Shown: positions 1-8,757 of the stretch, piece by piece
Numbering within the stretch: the stretch's first letter is position 1
How the letters are laid out: each line of letters begins with the position of its first letter
Assembly: GCA_047967505.1 (NCBI GenBank)
Contig: CM106539.1
Length of the DNA stretch: 64,000 nucleotides
Source of the DNA: Dipteris shenzhenensis
Taxonomy: Eukaryota > Polypodiophyta > Polypodiopsida > Gleicheniales
Direction: 5' to 3' (one strand)
Translations under genes and position numbers: made by a program
The notes under the pieces: generated by a model
Database searches by the model: none
The model's input: the letters and a program-made list of their open reading frames with translations, nothing else
Told to the model about the DNA's origin: nothing

Positions 1-853
1 TCTACAGGATCAAACATTGTTTCCAAAGCCAGAAGTGATTGGTCATCCTCTATGCCAACCTCCTTGTCAAGCCTTGAAGCCTGGGCAATAAGGGAAATGG
101 CATAGTCCTCCCTCAAATCAAACATATACTCTATATCATGGAGGAAAACATAATCCTTTCCACCAATCAACACACCTGGAAGCATGGGCACTGCATAGTT
201 GCTGCTTTGAACATCAAAATCTTCAACTGGCTCTGCTCCCCTCAGAGTTTTATTCCTCAGTTGAACAAGGTCAAGAGCAGCCACTTGCAGCCCCTCATCC
301 TGAAGGTTGATATCTTCTTCTTGCTCTGCCATTTCAGAGCCCAAAGAAACATCCTCCTTTTCAGAAGCTTCAGATGTGTCTTCTTCTTCTGTTTCCTGCC
401 CTTGTTCATCCAAAGACTCCTGACTGAAGACAATGTACATGAGAAATGCCATGCTCTCCTCCAGCACTCTGCACTTTCTGGTGTGCAAAGTACAGTTGAA
501 TTTATAGTGATCAGGCAGGCTGTCAAATCTTCTGCTCACATGGTACCTCAGCCTGTCATTGGAGACAATATGATTAATGTGCACAAAAACCTTTTCACCT
601 CCCACAATTCTTCCTGCCTCTGTCAGTTCTTTGAAGGCATCCCAATAGTCTGAAAGAAAATCTTTGTGTTGCTCCAGTACAGAGCTCATTGAGAACTCCA
701 TGTTGAAAATACTGTGGTATAAATGGAAGTTACTCTGAGCCTTGCATTTGTGAAGAAACTCAAATAGGAGCAAATCTGGAGAACTGTCCTCTTCTGGTTC
801 CATTTGTTTTTTGCTGGAAGAATCAGCACTCTGCTCCAGCCTCTTCTTTTTGC
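1..853 (-). CDS. Unknown nuclear-type protein (FLHDIE family), exon open to window edge
   Basis: An uninterrupted frame runs on the minus strand from a splice acceptor (TTTTGAACAG, exon from 853) past an ATG at 801-803 to the left edge, at least 284 codons. An upstream exon ends at 958 with a CAG/GTGAGT donor and reads in phase, ending in a basic KRKLDF stretch; the junction adds GKKKRLE, so two nuclear-localisation-like clusters flank the intron. The visible protein has an N-terminal region of about 130 residues, an acidic Glu/Asp/Ser linker, and a conserved stretch GGKDYVFLHDIE followed by DLREDYA. I recognise no named domain. A decayed relative lies at 28975-30466 and shares the GK(D/E)Y(V/I)FLHDIE block and acidic linker. 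It is divergent from the histone-protease fusion gene at 3306. The frame is intact, so the gene may be active. Function unknown; an accessory gene of a large mobile element is an inference. Confidence 0.7.
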
Positions 854-957
854 CTGTTCAAAAACTTATATACTATGAATTCTATATGCTGACATAAGCA
901 ATCAGTGAGTGCATTGTATATCACCAGATAATTCCTTCATGACATCTCATTACTCAC

Positions 958-1040
958 CTGGTGATTGCTGAGGTTTTATTATAGCAGCAGAAAAGTCCAG
1001 CTTCCTCTTGAAAGGTGGGGCCTGGGAGCCAGCTGTTCCA
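958..1040 (-). CDS. Upstream exon of the FLHDIE-family gene (5' limit uncertain)
   Basis: Minus-strand frame containing QAPPFKRKLDFSAA and ending at a CAG/GTGAGTAATG donor at 958/957. Splicing to 853 keeps the frame. The acceptor or start at the 5' side is not clear; an AG sits just before the Leu/Ala-rich start near 1035. Confidence 0.45.
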
Positions 1041-1131
1041 AAACAAAAACATTTCTCATCATCAAGGAAGATCTCCACAGGGCTAAAGGTAGCAAATTAA
1101 TGAGGTAGAAGTGAGAAACAAATAATACACA

Positions 1132-1616
1132 GGAATTTGCAGCAAAATGCGATATGGGCTGTTTAGAGAATTGTAAACCACCCTCCTCGCATTTTGTTGC
1201 AAATTCCCAAATTCTGGTCATGTGCATGTCAAATCAAGAACTTGGTTCATCTCAGTGATTCCTGGACACTATGATCTCATATACAAGAGAAATAATGGAA
1301 TGAGTGATACTATTCATGAGGAATGTGTCAACAACAGGAATTTGCAGCAAAATGCGATATGGGCTGTTTAGAGAACTATAAACCACTCTCCTCGCATTTT
1401 GTTGCAAATTCTCAAGTTCTGTTCATGTGCATGTCAAATCAAGCACTTGGATCATTTCAGTGATTCCTGGACACTATGCTCTCATATGCAAGAGAAAAAA
1501 TGGAATGAATGAAAATTTTCATGAGCAAGGAGTCCACAAGAGGAATTTGCAGCAAAATGCGAGATGGGCTGTTTAGAGAATTCCAAACCACTCTCCTCGC
1601 ATTTTGTTGCAAATTT
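1132..1616. repeat. Three ~205 bp tandem units, each with a ~75 bp palindrome
   Basis: Palindromes begin at 1132, 1337 and 1542, exactly 205 bp apart. Each has a left arm GGAATTTGCAGCAAAATGCG and a right arm CGCATTTTGTTGCAAATT that pair around a spacer of about 33 bases. The sequence between palindromes is also repeated, including the stretch around TCATGTGCATGTCAAATCAA, so this is a true tandem array. It lies just upstream of the minus-strand gene's first visible exon. Confidence 0.85.
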
Positions 1617-1699
1617 CTTGGTTCTGTTCATATCAACCTACAATCTAATTTCTGGGTGATTTACCACATTGTGGAAGAAGGATGGAGCTGAGTGAAGAC

Positions 1700-2530
1700 A
1701 TTGGGACATAAAAAATCCAATGGCTGGAAGAAATAAATGTTGAAAAACATTGAAACCAAACTAGAACTCTGACCTTTTTTTTCCTTTTCCATGCTGAATG
1801 AGTTGCTTTGGTGAATCTCCTGCTCTTTCTCTATCTTGAACCTTGCACTCTAGGTAACCTGGAGATCTAAGGCAGGTTGCAGTCTGGATGGAGTGTGCTG
1901 GGTAGGAGAGAATCAGAGAGAAAGGATCAGGAGAGAGTCGTGGCAGGGATGAGAGATTGGAATCCAGGGGAGGGAAAAGTGGTTGTGGTATTCATGATGA
2001 AATAATGAATGGCACAAGTTCCAAGGAATAAAGTGTACTTTCACACGTGCCAGATTTCAAACTCCAAGAGATCTGGGTCCCATCCACACGTGTGAAAAAC
2101 GACTAGATTCCACACGTGTGGGATTTAGTGATTCTTTAATTCTATTTGCACTTCTTTGTGGTATCCTGTTTTAGAACTCTTGCCCTCCAATCTCTGCTCT
2201 CTTGCCTCTGCAGCATCAGCATCTTGTCCAGCAGCACAGAATCATCCTCAGCACAGATTACTCCTCAGCAGCACAGCACATCCACAGATAGACTCCAGGT
2301 CAGGAACAATGGGTTCTCCCCTTAGTCTCTGCAATCTTTTTGCTTAAAATAATCAAAATACATACTGTATGGAAATGCATAGACTCAAACCAAGACAAAG
2401 AAATCACTGTGGGAAAGCAGATCTTCAAGTGTGGTATTTGCATGTGATCTTCTTGCATAACCTCCATTCATACTGTATTTGGTTGGAGAAACATAGAAAT
2501 CACTGCAGGAGTGCACCAGCATGTCATTTA
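1700..2530. other. Intergenic DNA between divergent genes
   Basis: No convincing coding frame. It holds the three CACGTG sites at 2042-2120 and, near 2380-2500, short stretches repeated again at 2690-2760 and 2960-3100 (around GAGAAACATAGAAATCACTG). It separates the two palindrome clusters. Confidence 0.5.
2042..2120. promoter_or_regulatory. Three G-box-like CACGTG palindromes
   Basis: CACACGTGCC at 2042, CACACGTGTG at 2085 and CACACGTGTG at 2111. CACGTG is the classical plant bZIP/bHLH site. Three copies in 80 bp between divergent genes suggest a shared control region, but binding is inferred only from the motif. Confidence 0.4.
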
Positions 2531-2532
2531 GA

Positions 2533-3200
2533 AAATTTGCAGCAAAATGCGATGTGGACCTGTTTGAAATTCCAAACTGCTCATATCGCATTTTATTGCA
2601 AATTTCTCTATTTGGCTTCTTCCACCATGTGATTGCCTTCTTTGTGAGAACATGTTCTGGTTTTTTGACTTCCATAGCTGTAGTCTGCTTGCATAAACTC
2701 CATTCATATTGTATTTGGCTGGAGAGACAAAGAAATCACTGTAGAAGTTCACCAGCATGTCATTTCAGAAATTTGCTGCAAAACGCGATGTGGACCTGTT
2801 TGAAATTCCAAACTGCTCATATCGCATTTTATTGCAAATTTGTCTATTTGGCTTCTTCCACCTCTGTGATTGCCTTTTCTTCATGAGAACATGTCTGGTT
2901 TTGTGACTCTCCTTAGTCTCTGCAATCTTCTTGCCTAAAATAGAAAAATTACATCCTGTATGGAAATGCATAGGCTCAAACCAAGACAGAGAAATCACTG
3001 GAGGAATGCAGATTTTCAAGTGTGATATTTGCATGTGATCTTCTTGGATGACCTCCATTCATACTGTATTTGGTTGGAGAAACATAGAAATCACTGTAGT
3101 CCTGAGTGCACCAACATTTCATTTAAAAAATTTGCAGCAAAATGCGATGTGGACCTGTTTGAAATTCCAAACTGCTCATATCGCATTTTATTGCAAATTT
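2533..3200. repeat. Second cluster of three ~75 bp palindromes
   Basis: Palindromes at about 2533-2606, 2768-2841 and 3128-3200. The arms match the first cluster (AATTTGCAGCAAAATGCGA paired with TCGCATTTTATTGCAAATT), with a changed spacer containing GTGGACCTGTTTGAAATTCC. Spacings are 235 and 360 bp. Flanking segments around TGTATTTGG and AAATCACTG are also repeated. The last copy ends about 105 bp before the start codon of the histone-protease gene. Confidence 0.85.
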
Positions 3201-3305
3201 CTCTATTTGGCTTCTACCACCCCTGTGATTGCCTTTTCTTTGTTAGAACATGTTCTTCATGTCTTTGATCTCTTTCCAATCCTTTGTATGCAGTTTTTCA
3301 GAGTG

Positions 3306-5406
3306 ATGGCAAGGACCAAATCAACTGCAAGGCAAGTTGGCAAAGGACCAGGTCTTGCAGCAACAGCAGCTGGGACAGGTTCCAAGAAGTTTAGTGTGCC
3401 TCCAAAGGGAAGAGCTTCACATGGCAGGAAGGGTAAGCCAATGCGCTTGCTCAAGCAAAAGGCCAAAAGATTGAATAAGGGTGCAGGTGTGCTTAGGGAA
3501 ATAAGGAGGCAACAGAAAGCCATAGGTTTTGCAATACCCAAAGCACCCTTTCAAAGACTGGTGAGAGAAATTTGTGACAGTTGGAACCTTGGGTTCAGGT
3601 GGAATAGAACTGCCATTCTTTCCTTGCAGGAAATGGCAGAGGATTACCTGGAGAAATATTTTGAGGATGCAATGCTTGTAGCAGCCCATGCTCACAGGGT
3701 GACTTTGATGGCCAAAGATTTCAACACTTTGTCCAGAGTGAGATGGAGATATGACAAGCTGGTTCATCCTGTGGAATGGCAGGACATCAAAATGAGAGAT
3801 ATATTGCTAATTCCACCCACAAGGAAGGTCAAGGTTGATGAGGTAAAGGTTGTTGAGGTAACACACTCAAAGAACACCAGAGGGAAGGCTGCTTATGAGG
3901 ACTCACTGAAGCAGCAAGTAAAAGAAACAAAATCTGTGATAGATGTGGAAACTAGAAAGAAGGAGCTACACATACATAGAAGGTTGAAGGAGCTGGGCCC
4001 TGATGTAGTTGTACATATTGAGGATGAAGTTTCAGTGAATGATTTTGATTTGACAAAACAATGCTTAGCAGCATTGGCTAACAAGAATGAGTATTGCTCA
4101 GATACTCTCATTCTTGCAATGCTCTAGTAAGTGTCTTTAAATTTTACATTTTTTGCAAATCAATCCTCCTTGTAACTCTTTTATAACCTACCCTAATTAT
4201 GTTCTGATCCTATGCAGCATGATGAGAAGCTGGCTTCATCCCTCTGTACAACATACAGTCCATATTGTTGATCCAGCCATTTCTTCTAGATTAAGAGATG
4301 CAAAAGAGACTCCCATGAGTATTTCCAGCTGGTTCAAACACTGCAATTTTGAAGTAATTGACATTTTGCTACTTCCATATCATAGCAGGTATGTGGGTGA
4401 CTACTTCTTTTAAGATTCTTCTTTAATATTGGGAACTCTTGTAGCCTTTCATTTGCTTATGCTTTTTTCCTTATGCAGTGACCACTGGAGTTTTGTGTCT
4501 ATTGACATCCAGCAGAAGCAGTGCTTTCTATTCAACTCTCTAAAAAACACACACAGAGAGCTGAAATTGTAAGTACTGTGTGTGCTTTTTGAACTCAAAA
4601 CTTTATTATTTTGATACCATACTAACTAAATTATACATATTGCAGTTGTATTAGAAGGCTATTAGATGCATTGGATCATTGTCCTCCAAATGTCTCTCTG
4701 TTGGATTCAATAGAGCCATTAAGTCTAGAGGTAAAAAGTCTATTAAATGCTATGTCTTTGAACTTATTGAATAATTTTGTTTTGTGCTGATGCTCACAGT
4801 TTCTAACATTTTTTTCTAACTGTCCAGACACCACAACAAAATGATTCAAGTAGTTGTGGATGGAGGGTGCTGATCAATGCAAAATATATACTTTCAAGCT
4901 ACTTTGAAAAGGAACAGCCAGATATGGTAAGGAAAAATACTTTTCATTTAGCTTGAATATAATTCATAATGATACAAAGTGTTCTAAATTATCCTCTGCC
5001 ATTGCAGATGAAAGAGGATAGCTTCAGCCCCAACTATGTACATAATTTTAGAGCTCATACAATTTTGAGGTTTTTGAGCTATGCCTCCCCCAGACCTATT
5101 GTAGCAGCTACTGTGGAGCTGGGTGAAAGCTCTAAAGTACATGAAGGTGTCATACACCTTGATCCCACATATGAAGCACCTGATGTTGAGGACCAGAAGC
5201 CACAGGAGCAATCACAGAGTGCTGAGGAGGAGCAGACACAGGAGCAAAGACCTGCTGCTGATGTTGAGGAGAAGGTGGAGAAGCAGCAAAGAGAGGCTTC
5301 TGGGGCAGTGGAGGAGACAGGATGGAGCACGGACAGGATGGAGCAGCAGAGAGAAGATCCTCCAGAAAATGTAGAGCAGCCTCTGGATGAAACTGTACAT
5401 AAATAG
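3306..5406 (+). CDS. CENH3-like histone H3 fused to a Ulp1/C48 cysteine protease
   Basis: Six exons (3306-4126, 4218-4388, 4479-4568, 4646-4730, 4828-4926, 5008-5406), all with GT-AG introns, join to one frame of 554 codons. Residues 1-150 are a histone H3: tail MARTKSTARQ, then LREIRRQQK, PFQRLVREI, a histone fold with RW, AEDYLEKYFEDAML and HRVTLMAKDF. The RW/AEDYL/RVTLM pattern is closer to plant CENH3 than to canonical H3, but loop 1 has no insertion. Residues ~245-430 match the Ulp1 family: DHW (His333), FNSL (Asn350 where Asp is usual), QNDSSSCGW (Gln393, Cys399). The His-Asn spacing of 17 and Gln-Cys spacing of 6 fit Ulp1. The tail from ~445 is Glu/Gln-rich. Such enzymes cleave SUMO or similar modifiers; a nucleosome-targeted protease is inferred. 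It could be an element-encoded protein, since Ulp1 domains are common in plant DNA transposons. Confidence 0.85.
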
Positions 5407-5639
5407 AAAATGGATGTTAGAAATATGTTCTACAGATTCAGCTAAACAATTCTGTACAAAATCTTACTTGATTGAATACAAAACCTTTCTTTATGGAGTA
5501 TGTGTGATCTCAATTTTAAAATTTTCTATGTCTTTGCATTTAACTGAGCTCTCTCTTCTTCTGAGTAACTGCAAAAAAGCAATATGAATTAGAGTGGTAA
5601 ATAAAACTAATAGCAATGCTTATAGAGACTAGGATAAAT
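5407..5639. other. Short convergent gap
   Basis: AT-rich DNA between the stop of the fusion gene and the last recognisable exon of the minus-strand gene. It must contain the 3' end of the fusion transcript and any boundary of the unit. I see no clear terminal repeat or polyadenylation cluster. Confidence 0.4.
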
Positions 5640-6933
5640 CAGATGGTGTACCTTTCTGTTCTTGTAGATAAATAAAAAGTCGTTTGAGATAGAACCTTCA
5701 GTCTCAAACAGAATGTCACTGCGTAATTGAGCTAGGGAGCAACATTCTCTTAACGAGATACTGGCTACCACATCACCATTCTCAATAACATCAATATCAA
5801 TAAGTTTATTTTGTGCACCAAACGACTCTTCATCTTGGTCCATTGGGACAAGCTTTGAACCTAGCATTCGACTGCACTTGTAATAATAAAAAGAGAAAAT
5901 AAAATTTTGTGATGCAACCATGTACTTCAGTTGCATAGAAGGTTGGACCACCTCACAAAACACTGAACTACATGTCTTCTTATCCCAACCTTTATCCAAA
6001 AATTGTGGCATGCATGCCGAATTTGTTGCTTTAACTGTGAGCATTGTTTTTGAAACCTTTACTGGAAAGGTATTAAACAAGTCTACAAAAACTGTGAGAG
6101 GCATGCACAAAGAAATTTTTACTATCCTAGTGGCAATATTGGGCCTCAGAGCTTTCTGTACTTCTGTAAAAAGCTTCGCCCTATATGCCTCTGTAACACT
6201 AGAATGTGGGTGAGGCCAATCCACCGAATTCCACGCCGGAAGGTCTTGTTTTATTAATACACCATGTGTGTTAGCTTTGTCCAGCAACTGATAAAAATGA
6301 TCAGTAAAAAATATACCCGATTGAGCTAGCTCTGTTGCACATCGACCTTGGTATTGTTGTTCTCCTATCGATCCATGCAGAACATCTATAAATCCCAGAA
6401 TACAATCGATGTTTTGCCATGTCTCATACGATGAAGGATATAAATCTGAAATAAAACAACACAAGAATGTCAATAAGTTAAGAGAGAAAGCTTCATCTTA
6501 AAAATCCATACACCTCATGAAGGAAAAAACCAGAATAGAAAAATATACAATTAGGCCTGTGTTGCGGAAGATTTTTTGGATAGTCTCGCAAGACAAGTTC
6601 TTTATGCATATACACGTGCTGAATCAAAACTTCTTTCACGGATATCTTCCCTTTGGTGATTTTAAAATCTCGTACTCTTCCCTTCCACGATGCCAAGAAA
6701 ATGTTTTTTGTCTGGGGTCTTTTTCTTTTGCTAGGTTGCATGAGCACCCATGCTCCTTTCGAAACAGTAAACCTTTCCCAAGTTCCTTCTGTTTTGACTG
6801 TACTTGAATTCTCTACCGACGAAATAGAAGAAGCAGGTCGACGGGGTAAGGATGTTTGGTATAATTCTGCCTTCGTAGCATTATCATCCACAGAGCGTCT
6901 TGCACAAGAACGGCCGTGGTTTTGGTTCACCAT
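5640..6933 (-). CDS. Unknown two-exon protein, 3' end missing, possibly broken
   Basis: The first coding exon starts at an ATG at 6931-6933 (MVNQNHGRSCARRS) after a TTACAG acceptor; a non-coding 5' exon is possible at 7042-7229. The second exon begins after TTTATTTCAG near 6445 and reads LYPSSYETWQNIDCILGF through to IYKNRK at about 5652, where a GTACAC donor follows. The exon-1 donor is uncertain: GAG/GTGTAT gives the wrong phase, while AATT/GTATAT restores it. I do not recognise the protein. Its last ~60 residues (from DVIENGDVVASISL to FLFIYKNRKV) look like a beta-grasp or ubiquitin-like fold and weakly resemble the relic at 28302-28692. No 3' exons are found before the fusion gene at 5406, so the gene is truncated or has later exons outside the window. 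Confidence 0.5.
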
Positions 6934-7041
6934 GGAGATTTTCTGAATCTGTAACAATAGCAAAGTAATGTAACTAAGATAACAATTTGAAGTTTCAAGA
7001 AAGAGAAAGTGGGCAAACAGACAGTAGACGAGAAACATCTT

Positions 7042-7400
7042 ACTCTACGCCAAACAGGATCAAGGGAGCAGTTTTGGAAAAGGAAGGCAGTTGCACAATG
7101 AGGCAATGGTGTAGAATGGTAGACCTTTCGCACGAAAGGCGGCACAATATTTGAAAATTCAAAGGAAGGTGGAAGCGGGAAGGATCTTGTCAGATAAAAT
7201 GTCAGTTTAGATTCTATCTTCTTGTCCAAAGATCTTCTACGAATAAAAAACCAATCTCCTCATTAATGTAGCACGCTTGTACTTACATAAAGTATTGTTT
7301 CTTTTTTCTATTTTCTCTTATTTTCGTGAATTTTCAACGTTACGTTGGCCTTCTATTGATTGGTTGAGAGCTTATTTTTCCAAACCGTAAAAGGCCCCAA
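7042..7400 (-). other. Possible 5' untranslated exon and promoter side of the 5640-6933 gene
   Basis: A frame from ~7245 to 7045 ends in a GTAAGATG donor and would splice to the acceptor at ~6948, but it has no ATG, so it is probably untranslated. Upstream DNA is AT-rich and no TATA box is certain. Confidence 0.3.
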
Positions 7401-7419
7401 AATGAGCTCCCTTTTTTCC

Positions 7420-7981
7420 TAATGAAAATTCGCATTCTGAGACATCTGCTTATCGTATTGCTCAAAAATCCCTTTAAGGGTAGACACCATTAGGTGCATT
7501 GCAACTCCAGTGGACTGAGATGACAATTGGGATTTGCCATCCATGCAATTCTTCAGGTTGGTTAACACACTCTTGGAGATCGCCCTTGAGAAAGATACAT
7601 TATGTCCTTTTGCTCTACTATTGCTTGAACCTACCAGAACTTGCAAGTTCCTCTCATATCAGGAAAGAAGTGAATGGTCTTCTTCAGGAGGTTTGTTGGC
7701 AAGCTTGAAATCTTGACTCCACCATCTTTACTAATCTAAGCGTTGGGGTATACGTCTAGAATATCCTATCTCTTCCATTGCTTCTCAAAAAAGTGTGCTT
7801 GCAAACTGCCTCTAGAAATTCCTAGAGCATTTTCAATCATGCTTTCATTGATGGTAATCTTCTGACCTTGATAAACTAGTTGCCCCTCCTTGACATTCAC
7901 CTCCTGTACCAACCTGGTGAAGTTTTGGAGAGCATCCAAATTGGGCATTTGAAGAGCGAGAGAGGAGCTCCCATATATCAT
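7420..7981 (-). pseudogene. Decayed repeat-family ORF (gag-like or mobile-domain protein)
   Basis: Two minus-strand frames separated by stops and at least one frameshift near 7650. They cover QGQKITINESMIENALGI upstream and SRAISKSVLTNLKNCMDG downstream. Fragments between them (DGGVKISSLPTNLLKKTIHF) lie in a shifted frame, showing one former protein. The ITINESMIENALGI block resembles the N-terminal part of plant repeat proteins annotated as putative transposon proteins. No catalytic motif is visible. Exact family unresolved. Confidence 0.4.
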
Positions 7982-8264
7982 GATTTCAAGATCAGGAGAG
8001 GAGGGTTTCTCACACTATGATGATAGTTTCTTTTCCTTCGTTCCTTTTAGTGTGTTGGGGTCAGATGCATTGATGAAGAAACTTCAATATGAACTAGAAG
8101 TGGATTTTATTCTTAGGTTAAAAATTATGTGATGCAAGTGTCAGAGCCTGTGTGAGGTAACTAGCACATAGAGCTTTAAAAATGATCAATTTTCATTTTT
8201 GGAGCACCCTCAAATTCTTCCTTGGCCAAGAGATACGGTTTGATCAAAGTGGAGGGGCCAAAAA

Positions 8265-8600
8265 GGTGACATGGCACTATGGTGATGTGGCAATTGGGTG
8301 CACATGGAAAATGCAAAGTGTGCCTTTGAAGAGGTAAACTGTGCTTGGTTTGCACTATGTGCTACATGTCATTGACAATGTGGAAAATGATGTGGCTCTA
8401 CGGAGGTGTTTGATGACATGGCTAGATGATGTGTCACTAATGACATGGCTTGATGACATGTAAATTGATAATGTGGCATGTATGCAATGGAAGATGAGCT
8501 GGCAAACTGACATGGCAAGATGACTCAAGTTTGATGATGTGGTAGAAAAGGTTGATGTAGCATTGCACTATCAACTGGTGATGTGGTAGGTAAGGATGAT
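8265..8600. repeat. Degenerate minisatellite of GATGTGGCA / GACATGGC words
   Basis: Imperfect words such as GATGATGTGG, TGACATGGC and GATGTGGCA recur about twenty times in 335 bp without a fixed period. It abuts the left LTR fragment of the copia element. No coding potential. Confidence 0.55.
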
Positions 8601-8619
8601 GTGGTAAATAAGTCTAGCA

Positions 8620-8757
8620 TGTAAGAAAACAATACAACGTCTGTGCTCAATGGATAACAAGATCTCGTATGCAAGAGAGAAAAACAAATAGTATGGAGAA
8701 TCAAAAATTTGATTACTATAAAACTGATACAATAGATAGCACTGCCTCCCAGCCATG
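8620..8757 (-). repeat. Copia-C left LTR fragment
   Basis: About 138 bp matching 12088-12228 at roughly 90% identity, from TGTAAGAAAAC to CCAGCCATGTGCTC. The match stops where the integrase frame begins, so more than half of this LTR is missing. Confidence 0.8.

Noticed and set aside
138-653. 171-codon plus-strand frame
   Set aside because: Antisense of the intact minus-strand FLHDIE-family exon, which has splice signals and a homologue.
1132-1616. CRISPR array
   Set aside because: Units are palindromic and spaced 205 bp with repeated, not unique, spacers; the genome is eukaryotic.
3306-3770. Histone part as a simple processed H3 pseudogene
   Set aside because: The frame continues in phase through five good introns into a protease with its key residues, so it is not a retrocopy.
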